Of a stretch of 16,190 nt of DNA, positions 7,490 to 14,407 are shown piece by piece (position 1 is the first letter of the stretch; each line of letters opens with the position of its first letter). Source of the stretch: Nitrospirae bacterium GWC2_56_14 (lineage in GTDB: Bacteria; Nitrospirota; UBA9217); assembly GCA_001803705.1 (NCBI GenBank), contig MHDY01000192.1:1-16190 (forward strand), read 5' to 3'. Position numbers and translations under genes: made by a program. The notes under the pieces were generated by a model, which saw only the letters and a list, made by a program, of their open reading frames with translations, was not told the DNA's origin and made no database searches.

Positions 7490-7519
7490 ATTATACGGGC
7501 TCGCAGGGTTATTTGTCAA
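7490..7519 (-). promoter_or_regulatory. Near-perfect sigma70 promoter for the ykgJ-like/NUDIX operon
   Basis: On the - strand TTGACA (7514-7519) and TATAAT (7490-7495) are both exact consensus hexamers with an 18-base spacer. Initiation near 7483 gives a leader of about 26 bases to ATG 7457, which contains the AAAGGT ribosome binding site. Confidence 0.8.
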
Positions 7520-7591
7520 TAAGCGATATGAGAAATGGAGTTTAGTGAGGGTAGGGGAGGTGCAGTTGAAGTAGTTTAGGGTGTGCGTGTT

Positions 7592-7672
7592 TTAGGGAAA
7601 GTTCACGAAATGGAGGGGTTCGTGTTCCTTTTCAGCGAATCCTGCCGGCCCCGGTCGCATCGAAAATTTCAC
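7592..7672 (-). other. Possible small ORF or gene remnant (26 codons) in the gap after the lipoprotein gene
   Basis: The 193 bases between the promoter at 7519 and the lipoprotein stop at 7713 hold no recognised gene or terminator. A GTG at 7672 with GGAG AAGG about nine bases upstream opens a 26-residue frame ending HEPLHFVNFP. The same frame is open upstream inside the lipoprotein gene. It could be a small peptide, the tail of a lost gene, or chance. I do not recognise the sequence. Confidence 0.2.
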
Positions 7673-7712
7673 GATGTCCTTCTCCTCAAGGGTTTCAATC
7701 GCCTCCGCTTGT

Positions 7713-8894
7713 TCAACGCAGCTCATACACGATAACCTCCGCATTGCCGGTTCCCATGGTTGCGCCGGTGCTCTGGCCCGAATAAACCGTGCTGCCGTGA
7801 ACTTCCAAAGATGGGCGCATCTCGCCGCCGCCCTCTCCCCATACCACGCTTCGCCCGATCTCCTTGTTGAGCGGATCAAAGTTCTTGTCGAATATCTTGA
7901 TCACCGCCCGCTGTTCGCCGGTCGGTGGAGCACCCACGGCCTGTTTGTAGGTCATATAGAAGTACTTGTCGTCCGTGCGGAGGCCGGTTATATAGTTCTC
8001 CCGGTCATTGGCTTCGTCAGAGATGGTCCGAACGTCGATCTGGGGATCAAAGGTCCAGTTCGTGGTCATCTTGACGAGGATGATGTCACACTGAGCGCCG
8101 TCATCGGACATGAGGTTCTGGTCATTCACTCCCAGGTCGGAAACCGTCGTAGCAAGCGCCATATAAATGGCGTTGTTCCAGTAAATGAGGCTGGCCACCC
8201 TGCCCCTGCCGTCGGCAACGCCGGACAGGTCAAGGTCGAACTGCCTGATCTGGGCAAGGGTATCCTTGCTGAACTCCCGGACCCGGTAGATGGTGCTTCC
8301 GCTCATTGAGATCGACGACATGAGGCGTGTGGCCACAAAAACCGAAACAGGCCCGACCAGCGGCGCAGGATCGTTCAGAACCTCGTCACCTTCCACGGCA
8401 TCGAACACCGGCATGGAGCTTGCGATCGGTTCAGGAGCCCGGGCGACAAGATCAAAGGAATCGTTCAAGGCATATTTCGCCCCGTGGAGATAGGTCGTGG
8501 TCGTTGTAGCAGTTTCATAGAAGGAGTAGACGTACTGGCCCTCTGATGCGATCCTGATGTCCGTAGCGGCACCGTATGCTACGGAGGGAGGCACGATCGT
8601 TGTTGTGGACATTACTGACGCAAGGTCGGCGTCGTAGATTTTGACGTCGAATGATCTCGTGTCAAATCCTCCGGCGATATGTCCCAGATAGATCGCAAAG
8701 ACACGGCTGTCGGTTGCGATAATCTCCGGCCGGGCAGAACCGCCTTCGGCATCGGTGGTCAGCGTGACTGTTTTGACCAGATCGAGGGACACTGAAGCCG
8801 ACGGATCGGCGGACCCGTTGCCGTCGCATCCTGACATCAGACCAGCGAGGACGACGCATACTGCGCTGCGCAAAATGCTCTGTACAATGTTCAT
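7713..8894 (-). CDS. Secreted lipoprotein of unknown function
   Basis: A 393-residue protein with a lipoprotein signal peptide: a short N-terminus with one Arg, a hydrophobic stretch and the lipobox LMSGC with Cys23 as the acylation site. It is therefore probably anchored in the outer membrane. The mature part is rich in beta-strand-like segments, with recurring blocks such as RVFAIYLGH, QYVYSFYE, NAIYMALATT and KYFYMTYKQ spaced along the protein. These suggest a beta-propeller-like fold, but this is a guess from pattern only and I recognise no family. Start ATG 8894 has GGAGGT upstream. That site lies inside the last codons of a decayed glycoside hydrolase stub whose TGA overlaps this ATG. 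Co-transcription with the glycoside hydrolase and DUF4382 genes is likely. Confidence 0.8.
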   Translation of the reverse strand: MNIVQSILRSAVCVVLAGLMSGCDGNGSADPSASVSLDLVKTVTLTTDAEGGSARPEIIATDSRVFAIYLGHIAGGFDTRSFDVKIYDADLASVMSTTTIVPPSVAYGAATDIRIASEGQYVYSFYETATTTTTYLHGAKYALNDSFDLVARAPEPIASSMPVFDAVEGDEVLNDPAPLVGPVSVFVATRLMSSISMSGSTIYRVREFSKDTLAQIRQFDLDLSGVADGRGRVASLIYWNNAIYMALATTVSDLGVNDQNLMSDDGAQCDIILVKMTTNWTFDPQIDVRTISDEANDRENYITGLRTDDKYFYMTYKQAVGAPPTGEQRAVIKIFDKNFDPLNKEIGRSVVWGEGGGEMRPSLEVHGSTVYSGQSTGATMGTGNAEVIVYELR

Positions 8895-9032
8895 TTCTGC
8901 ACCTCCACGAACACCGGGCTGTCGCCGATCGTAAGGGGGGCGCTTCCCCGGAGACGACAGCCGTGCTTTTATTAAATGCGGCTGAATAGTCCGTTACTGC
9001 AGCGGCGCCATGATGAGCATCTTGACGTTCAT
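8891..9032 (-). pseudogene. Decayed paralogue of the adjacent glycoside hydrolase, reduced to start and C-terminal end (stub A)
   Basis: The ATG at 9032 overlaps the TGA of the glycoside hydrolase gene (ATGA) and opens only 12 codons (MNVKMLIMAPLQ). Directly after, in another frame, comes AVTDYSAAFNKSTAVVSG, which aligns with EVADYAAAFRTESLPISSG (about residues 440-458) of the intact enzyme. After a further frameshift near a G/C-rich run, GSAPLTIGDSPVFVEVQK aligns with GTVTVSLGEAPVFVEVLQ at the enzyme's end. The stub's TGA (8893-8891) overlaps the next ATG. The pattern is that of a full gene that lost nearly all its middle by deletion. An 8-base inverted repeat, GGCTGTCG/CGACAGCC (8917-8924 and 8955-8962), lies inside it. 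Confidence 0.8.
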
Positions 9033-10456
9033 TGCAGAACCTCAACGAATACGGGGGCCTCGCCAAGGCTTACCGTTACCGTGCCGCTTGATATGGGCAG
9101 GGACTCGGTGCGGAAGGCAGCCGCATAATCCGCGACCTCAGCCCCCCTGGCAAAGTACTGCACGCTCCCGGTAGTGAGCGCGGTAGTGCCGGACAGGCCT
9201 GTGATAGCCACCGGCTTGATCGCGCCGGGCGTGTATCCGTCCCACCAGGCCGCATATACCGGCTTATTGTTTTTGTCGAGCTTGTAGACGCGCAGATCGC
9301 CGGATTCATTGATGACCTGAATGTTCTTCCAGTCGCTGCCTTCGAGCATTTCAACCATCTTCTTGTAGGTATAGTAGGCGAGCTTTTTGTGTGACAAACC
9401 GTCGCTGTTCAAAGCATTATTGATCAACCCCACGTTATCAAAGTATCCGTTCACTTCTCCGCCGAAATTGTGCTGTTCGATGATCCCGGCCCAGAAGATC
9501 TTCGAAGCGCCGCGCGACAGGGCATACAGATACCGCTTCACCACCGCCGCTGCATGGTAGCTCTCGGTATGGTTCGGGTAACCCGCCGGTGAGTCGCTGT
9601 AGTCCGACATTTCGGTGATGTAGACCGGGACGTTGTCATGCCCGATCGCCGCGAGCGAGCCGCGGACGTCGGCGATATAGGCGCCCAATTCGTATGTCTT
9701 GTCCAGGGTAACGGCGGCGTAGTCATTATCGCCGGGGAACTGACCGGACCAGTGGAGATCGAAGATATCGAAATACCGGTCGCCTGGCGCGTCTTTCAGC
9801 CTGTTCAGCTCCGCCAGTACAGGCTTATAGAATGAATGAAAACCCCAGGGCGTGGCCGTTCCCGCCATGGCGACCTTGATAGCGGGAGCAACGCTCTTGA
9901 TCGCCTTGTACGATTCTTTCAAGAGGAGAGCATAATGCTCCGGCGTATCCTGCCAGAATGCCGGGCCGTCAACCTCGTTTCCGATCTGGATCACGTCTAT
10001 CTTCGGAGACCCCGGCGCATCGTCCCGCCCGTCCCCGTCGTACCGCTCGGCTGCTTTCTTGAGAAATTCCAGGTACCAGCTCATGTCCTTGGGAAGTTGC
10101 CCCGTGCCGGGGGTCGTGCCCTCAAGACTGTTTTGCGCTGAAGCGGTCACGAACAGTTGAGCGCCGGTCCCGTATCCCGTTGTCATGACCAGATCCGAAG
10201 CCGACCAGTCGTAAACTCCTTTTTGCTTTTCGATCAGGTCCCAGACAAGCGATCCGTAGGGCGCAACCCGTGCGGCTTTCGCGCCGAGATCGGTCACGGC
10301 TGCTGCTTCCGACGGATGGTTGAAATGCACTTCGTGGAGAGCAAAGGGCGATTCCGCGGTGATGGAGAGAGAAACTTCGGCGCCGCTGTCATTGCTGTTA
10401 CTGCACGCAAACAGGGCGCCGAGGAAGAGCGCAGCCGTGGTTATTTTCATCTTCAT
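9029..10456 (-). CDS. Lipoprotein glycoside hydrolase, clan GH-A-like (GH39/GH5-type TIM barrel)
   Basis: A 475-residue secreted protein. The signal peptide MKMKITTAALFLGALFACS has lipobox LFAC with Cys18. The barrel spans about 35-370. KAARVAPYGSLVWDLIEKQ followed by GVYDWSASD is the typical first beta-alpha unit of GH39-like enzymes. DVIQIGNEVDG carries the Asn-Glu pair with presumed acid/base Glu161. VPVYITEMSDYS carries the presumed nucleophile Glu282. A C-terminal beta domain (about 380-475) ends in VSLGEAPVFVEVLQ. The family and substrate are not certain: it could act on a cellulose-, xylan- or exopolysaccharide-type polymer outside the cell. Start ATG 10456 has GGAG upstream inside stub B. 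The longer open frame to 10540 reads through that stub in a different frame and is rejected. Its TGA overlaps the ATG of stub A. Confidence 0.85.
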   Translation of the reverse strand: MKMKITTAALFLGALFACSNSNDSGAEVSLSITAESPFALHEVHFNHPSEAAAVTDLGAKAARVAPYGSLVWDLIEKQKGVYDWSASDLVMTTGYGTGAQLFVTASAQNSLEGTTPGTGQLPKDMSWYLEFLKKAAERYDGDGRDDAPGSPKIDVIQIGNEVDGPAFWQDTPEHYALLLKESYKAIKSVAPAIKVAMAGTATPWGFHSFYKPVLAELNRLKDAPGDRYFDIFDLHWSGQFPGDNDYAAVTLDKTYELGAYIADVRGSLAAIGHDNVPVYITEMSDYSDSPAGYPNHTESYHAAAVVKRYLYALSRGASKIFWAGIIEQHNFGGEVNGYFDNVGLINNALNSDGLSHKKLAYYTYKKMVEMLEGSDWKNIQVINESGDLRVYKLDKNNKPVYAAWWDGYTPGAIKPVAITGLSGTTALTTGSVQYFARGAEVADYAAAFRTESLPISSGTVTVSLGEAPVFVEVLQ

Positions 10457-10589
10457 TGAAGTATCTCCGCAATTACGGGATTTTCGTAGAGGGTCAGTGT
10501 CACTGCACCGCTTGAAACCGATACGGTTTGCGTGTCTCAATGCTGTTCCAGTCCGACCATTCCAGAATCCCGGTCATTTTCTTATGCAT
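10453..10589 (-). pseudogene. Decayed paralogue of the glycoside hydrolase, C-terminal fragments only (stub B)
   Basis: In one frame KKMTGILEWSDWNSIE (from about 10583) aligns with KKMVEMLEGSDWKNIQ (365-380) of the intact enzyme downstream. In another frame GAVTLTLYENPVIAEILQ aligns with GTVTVSLGEAPVFVEVLQ at its end. About 75 residues that should lie between are missing, and the frames do not match, so the gene is broken by deletion and frameshift. No N-terminal part is visible. The final TGA (10455-10453) overlaps the ATG of the intact gene, and the stub's GCGGAGATA codons supply its ribosome binding site. Confidence 0.8.
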
Positions 10590-10610
10590 TGACACGGTTG
10601 AAATGGAATG

Positions 10611-10650
10611 TTTCAGGAGGAAGCGCACGGAAGGCCGCTCCCTCCTGAAA
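10611..10650 (-). other. Strong intercistronic hairpin between DUF4382 gene and stub B
   Basis: TTTCAGGAGGAAGCG (10611-10625) pairs with CGCTCCCTCCTGAAA (10636-10650): 14 of 15 Watson-Crick pairs plus a wobble on one strand, with a 10-base loop. It starts 15 bases after the DUF4382 stop. No U-tract follows on the - strand, so it may stabilise or process the mRNA, or attenuate weakly, rather than terminate fully. Confidence 0.6.
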
Positions 10651-10664
10651 AAGGTCTTCAATAC

Positions 10665-12275
10665 CTATGGCATTATCAGGTTCAGATCGATACCGGCCGC
10701 ATCACTGGTGCTCAGGTTGACAAATCGGGGAACCGCTACACCCCTGGTCGCGGGGTTCTCCGAGGACCAGCCGACAACCTCCATTGCGTAGCATGCCCGG
10801 GGAAAGGGGAGCTGTGCTGTCCCGCCGGGGAGGTTCGTCATGGTGTAGCTCCCGCCCGATGCGATCTGGGCATTCACGTTCATCGCATTCACGATCATGC
10901 CGCCATGGACCGCGAAAAGGATGCCTCGGTCAAACCCTGTTCCCGGGGCAAAGGTCTCCGGCACCATGATCGAGCCCGAAACGCTGCGAGCAGCAAGCGG
11001 GGCCGTCACGTTCAACATGCCGAGCGAAAGCGTGCCGGTCGAGGACGAAACCGGCGCGGAGCCAAGGTCAATAGTATAGAGAGGGGCTCCTGCAACTGCC
11101 TGGTATCCGCCCGTTCCTTCAACAGGGGTGACCGTGGACAGGGTGATGATCGAAGCGTTATAGGTTCCGACCTGGAGCGGGTCCGATGACAGCGGAAATC
11201 CGAGGATCTGCCCGGTGAGCGGATTGAAATGCCTGAACCGGATGTCGTACGGTACTTCGCCAATGCCCGGCAGGGTCTGCATGAAATTCACCCAGGCGCC
11301 GGTCGGCGAGGTTATGGTCGCATCCAGCGTATAGTCCGGAGTGGCAGCCCGGGTCATGGTGATGGCCGGCACCACGGTCGGGTTGTTTTGCGGTGTCGTG
11401 CCTTTCACGACCGGAATGCCTTTTACGATGACGGTCTCGTAGTTGATCCCGCGTATCACGAGATCGTAGATCCCGGGAGCGAGCGGGAACAGGATGAATT
11501 TGCCGGTTTGATCCGACAGAGCGGTGACGCGCCGCACCACATGGACCTGGCCGTTCGGAGCCATCTGTTCCGCCTTGAACACGAACCGGGCGGAGGGATT
11601 GCTCCCGGTCGCTGCTGAATCGATCGATCCGATGATGGCCCCGGCGTTGTCGAGGTCAAAATGTGCCAGGCGCGGCTTTAAAATATACTCGGTATTCCCG
11701 TTGCGTTCGATCTTGACCACGTCATGGCCGGCGTCGAAATCTATGGCAATTTTCAATTTTGTGTTCTTTTTGACGCTGAACTCGCCGGTCAGGCTGATGC
11801 CGCGGCCAGCATCAGGCACCCGCAGGGGATAGGCCGTCGCGTCACCGGTCACGTCCACTTGATTATTGTACGCAAGGTTTTCCGCGGACGCGGAATCGGT
11901 CAGCGTATTCTCGGTCCTTGCGAGGAAGACCCTGAGCTGAGTGTAATCGCCCTCGGGCAGTTCAATATTGTCCCAGACCGGTGCGCTGATCGCGCCGTTG
12001 CTGAGTTCGAGGAGATCGAGGGTTATGGGGGCGGACAGGGGGAACTTGACCCATCCCGCCTGCTCGGTTTCCGCCGTGTCGCTGGTGTGGAACCAGAGGT
12101 CCCGGACAGTTACCCAAACATGGTCAAGCCCATAGGCAGGGGCATCCGTGAGGCTCACCGACACGATGCCCTTGTTCAGGCTTCCCGCGTCCGTGGTGCT
12201 GCTATTCCCCCCGCTGCATCCCTGGATGCTAAAGAACACTACTGCGACGATCCACAAACAATATTTGCGATACAT
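10665..12275 (-). CDS. DUF4382 domain-containing secreted lipoprotein
   Basis: A 536-residue protein with a lipoprotein signal peptide ending SIQGC (Cys20). Residues about 36-200 match DUF4382: GIVSVSLTDAPAYGLDHVWVTVRDLW at the start, a LDLLELSNG segment, then LPEGDYTQLRVFL and KLKIAIDFDAGHDVVKI. A second domain (about 205-290), with GSIDSAATG, TGKFILFPLAPGIYDLVIRG and VIVKGIPV, resembles a carboxypeptidase regulatory-like (transthyretin-type) beta sandwich. The C-terminal third is beta-rich with a GSYTMTNLPGGTAQ segment, possibly another such domain. No enzyme motif is seen. A structural, surface or carbohydrate-binding role is inference. ATG 12275 has AAGGAGG eight bases upstream. This appears to be the first gene of the lipoprotein/glycoside hydrolase cluster. 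I found no convincing promoter in the 95 bases before it. Confidence 0.85.
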   Translation of the reverse strand: MYRKYCLWIVAVVFFSIQGCSGGNSSTTDAGSLNKGIVSVSLTDAPAYGLDHVWVTVRDLWFHTSDTAETEQAGWVKFPLSAPITLDLLELSNGAISAPVWDNIELPEGDYTQLRVFLARTENTLTDSASAENLAYNNQVDVTGDATAYPLRVPDAGRGISLTGEFSVKKNTKLKIAIDFDAGHDVVKIERNGNTEYILKPRLAHFDLDNAGAIIGSIDSAATGSNPSARFVFKAEQMAPNGQVHVVRRVTALSDQTGKFILFPLAPGIYDLVIRGINYETVIVKGIPVVKGTTPQNNPTVVPAITMTRAATPDYTLDATITSPTGAWVNFMQTLPGIGEVPYDIRFRHFNPLTGQILGFPLSSDPLQVGTYNASIITLSTVTPVEGTGGYQAVAGAPLYTIDLGSAPVSSSTGTLSLGMLNVTAPLAARSVSGSIMVPETFAPGTGFDRGILFAVHGGMIVNAMNVNAQIASGGSYTMTNLPGGTAQLPFPRACYAMEVVGWSSENPATRGVAVPRFVNLSTSDAAGIDLNLIMP

Positions 12276-12370
12276 GGCAATGCCTCCTTTTTAAAATGAC
12301 GTTTCCTGTGTCTTGCATGATTAGACCGTGGAACGTCAAAAAGGTTTAATCAGTTTTATTCGTATAGGAA

Positions 12371-12404
12371 ATAAAAAAGCCTGAGCGGTGTTCCGGCTCA
12401 GGCT
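12371..12404 (-). terminator. Rho-independent terminator of the sigma/anti-sigma/Spy-like operon
   Basis: Read on the - strand, AGCCTGAGC (12404-12396) pairs perfectly with GCTCAGGCT (12386-12378) around a 9-base loop. It is followed by TTTTTT. It lies 72 bases after the stop of the Spy-like gene and separates this operon from the DUF4382 gene. The 72-base spacer itself shows nothing else. Confidence 0.9.
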
Positions 12405-12476
12405 GGGAGTGAAAGGGAAGGGAGTGGAGCGATTATCGGGGAGGGCGGGACTGCACGTCCCTTTCGGGATAGTCGT

Positions 12477-13055
12477 TCATCGGCCGCCCCTCCTGCCTGG
12501 ACCTCCCGGACCCTTGCCGCGGGCGCCGGAGATCATGTCCCGCATCTCACGCTGGAACTCATGCTGGAAGATCAGAAACCGGGCCTGCTGTTCGATCGTA
12601 AGGATGTCCTTCAGCCCCTTCAGCTCCTGGTCCTTCAGACCCTGCATCTCTTGGCGGTTTTTCTCGAGTTTTTCGAGCAGGGACATGATCTTTGCTTCAT
12701 CCGGTTTTGCGGTTCTCAGCAAGGACCGCAGGTCTCTCATGGCCTCCATCTGCTCCCGCATGGTATTACGGCGTTTCAGGTCCAGCGAACTCAGGAGGGA
12801 TGAGAGCTTCGCGCTCGAATTGGTGTCGAGCTTCAGTTCCTCGGTGAGCCGCCAGATCCGCACCGCTTCTATCTTCTTCCTGACCTCTTCACGCCGTTCT
12901 TCAGAGGGCGGTCCTCCCTGCCCCTCGGGGGAGAATGGACCTGCTTCCCGTTGTGGCTCATCGGCCATTGGTCCGGACAGCTGCCGCTGGGCAAAGGCAG
13001 GCATGCCGGTCAGGGTCAGCGCGATCGTCAGTATCAGTATTTGTGGTATCTTCAT
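12477..13055 (-). CDS. Periplasmic Spy/CpxP-like (LTXXQ) protein
   Basis: A 192-residue protein with a cleavable signal peptide (KIPQILILTIALTLTGMPAFA, cleavage likely after about residue 22). A low-complexity Pro/Gly/Glu-rich linker (about 24-52) follows, then a highly charged, all-helical region with WRLTEELKLDTNSSAKLSSLL and later ILTIEQQARFLIFQHEF. The LTIEQQ element is the LTXXQ motif of the Spy/CpxP/metal-sensor (ZraP/CnrX) group, which act as periplasmic chaperones or stress and metal sensors. The C-terminus is Gly/Arg-rich (GARGKGPGGPGRRGGR). ATG 13055 has AGGAGG six bases upstream. It is the third gene behind an ECF sigma and its anti-sigma factor, so it may be a stress target or modulator of that system (inference). 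Confidence 0.8.
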   Translation of the reverse strand: MKIPQILILTIALTLTGMPAFAQRQLSGPMADEPQREAGPFSPEGQGGPPSEERREEVRKKIEAVRIWRLTEELKLDTNSSAKLSSLLSSLDLKRRNTMREQMEAMRDLRSLLRTAKPDEAKIMSLLEKLEKNRQEMQGLKDQELKGLKDILTIEQQARFLIFQHEFQREMRDMISGARGKGPGGPGRRGGR

Positions 13056-13102
13056 ACAAGGCCTCCTGCTGCATCATTGATTTATTCGTCTATCCTGAGC
13101 GG

Positions 13103-13771
13103 CTATCCCATACGTTTTTCGTTTACGGGTCTCTTCTTGAGCTTCTCCCGCGCATCCTGTTCCTTCTTATTCAGCATTTCGTAGATCCGGTCAAGTTCAC
13201 GGGCGCTCAGTTCGGAAAGATCCTCAGAAAGGTCCCGTGAGGTGGGCTCCTGAGCGTCGTTCGTGATCGCTTCCTCTATGGGCGTGAACTCGTTCTGTGC
13301 CCACTGCGCAGCGGCATCGAACTCCTCGGATGAAAGCTCGGAAAGGTTCACCGGATCCGCGGCGCTATCCTCTAATGCAGTTCCGGTTGCGGGCGGGGTC
13401 ATGCGGGCAACGTCCTTCGGAATGGGGCGGACCATGAACCACGAGACCGCGGCAATGACGATGACCGCGGCCGTTGCCCATGCAAAGCGGGGCATGAACG
13501 TCCAGCCCAGGAAGTCCGAAAGCACGAATTGCTTTTTTTCCTGTTGCCTGCCAATCTCAATTTCCCGGTAGATCCGTTCAGGCATTCCTGTCCAGAAGGC
13601 CTCGTCCGGGACCGGGACGGGATCATCGGCGAGCATGCTCAGCAGCGCCAATTCCGCCCGGCAATCCCCGCAGGAGGCAAGGTGGTGCTCCACGCGGGTG
13701 CGGGTGGCAGGATCGAGCGTTTTCTCCAGATACGCCGGGAGGAGCTCTTGTATGTTGGTATCGTTGCACAT
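13103..13771 (-). CDS. Anti-sigma factor with zinc-finger (zf-HC2/ZAS) domain and one membrane segment
   Basis: A 222-residue protein. The N-terminal ZAS domain has ELLPAYLEKTLDPATRTRVEHHLASCGDC, with His30, Cys34 and Cys37 forming HxxxCxxC. Cys2 could be a further ligand. A single membrane span lies at about 96-114 (FAWATAAVIVIAAVSWFMV). The remaining ~105 residues would be periplasmic. They contain a duplicated element, NLSELSSEEFDAAAQWA (about 142) and DLSELSARELDRIYEML (about 184). The protein should hold the ECF sigma factor encoded immediately upstream, with release on an envelope or redox signal. Start ATG 13771 is 17 bases after the sigma stop. The open frame to 13876 overlaps the sigma gene and is not needed. 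Only a weak ribosome site (AGGGC) precedes it, suggesting translational coupling. Confidence 0.88.
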   Translation of the reverse strand: MCNDTNIQELLPAYLEKTLDPATRTRVEHHLASCGDCRAELALLSMLADDPVPVPDEAFWTGMPERIYREIEIGRQQEKKQFVLSDFLGWTFMPRFAWATAAVIVIAAVSWFMVRPIPKDVARMTPPATGTALEDSAADPVNLSELSSEEFDAAAQWAQNEFTPIEEAITNDAQEPTSRDLSEDLSELSARELDRIYEMLNKKEQDAREKLKKRPVNEKRMG

Positions 13772-13788
13772 GGCAGTGGGTGCCCTGG

Positions 13789-14331
13789 CTACGGGCGGTT
13801 TTCCTTTTCCTTCAGCAGAATTTTCATTTTCTGCACGGCATGGTGATAATTTGCCTTTGCGGTGCCGAGAGAGCACTGCATGATGTTCGCGATCTCCTCG
13901 AACTTCAGACCGTTCTGCACCCTGAGCGTGAGGGTCATACGCTGTTTTTCCGGCAGCGACCCGACCGCCTCCAGGAGCAGGTTATGGTGCTCTTTGCGGA
14001 TCAGGACGTCGAGCGTCCTGGGGTCCTTCCTGAGTACGACATCATCGAGCGAAACGTACTGGACCTTCGCGCGGTCACGATAGGTGTTCTTGGCCAGGTT
14101 GATCGCGATCTGGTAGAGCCAGGTCTTGAAACTCGACCGTCGCTCGAATCCGGACAAGCCGGTGAACGCCTTGACAAAGGTCTTCTGCAGAAGATCGGCC
14201 GCATCCTCGTGGTTGCTCACCATCCGGTAGACCAGGGCGTAAAGCGGTTTCTGGTGTTTTTGCACCAGCGCATTGAACGCCTCCCGGTCGCCTGCAGCAT
14301 ATCTGTCGATCAGATCGTTATCCTGGTCCAT
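13789..14331 (-). CDS. ECF-type RNA polymerase sigma factor (RpoE-like)
   Basis: A 180-residue group IV sigma factor. Region 2 (about 8-88) includes LVQKHQKPLYALVYRMVSN, HEDAADLLQKTFVKAF (core binding) and the -10 recognition part SSFKTWLYQIAINLAKNTYRD. Region 4 (about 115-172) includes LPEKQRMTLTLRVQNGLKFEEI with the helix-turn-helix ANIMQCSLGTAKANYHHAVQKM. Region 3 is absent, as usual for the group. It is followed by its cognate zinc-finger anti-sigma gene with a 17-base gap, then a Spy-like gene, forming one operon. ATG 14331 has no clear Shine-Dalgarno. No alternative start in frame is better. I found no obvious ECF-type GGAAC promoter motif upstream, so autoregulation cannot be claimed from the sequence. 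Confidence 0.92.
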   Translation of the reverse strand: MDQDNDLIDRYAAGDREAFNALVQKHQKPLYALVYRMVSNHEDAADLLQKTFVKAFTGLSGFERRSSFKTWLYQIAINLAKNTYRDRAKVQYVSLDDVVLRKDPRTLDVLIRKEHHNLLLEAVGSLPEKQRMTLTLRVQNGLKFEEIANIMQCSLGTAKANYHHAVQKMKILLKEKENRP

Positions 14332-14407
14332 AGGAAGCCATTCACTTATTGAGACACTGCAGAGGGTAAAAGGTTAAATACGGGTAACTATTCAGGTTGA
14401 AGGTTGT

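Noticed and set aside
8662..9066. 134-codon - strand frame spanning the lipoprotein start
   Set aside because: Only its AVTDYSAAF segment matters, as part of stub A; the rest is out-of-frame reading of the lipoprotein gene.
10457..10540. N-terminal extension of the glycoside hydrolase to 10540
   Set aside because: The signal peptide with lipobox starts at 10456; the extension reads stub B in the wrong frame.
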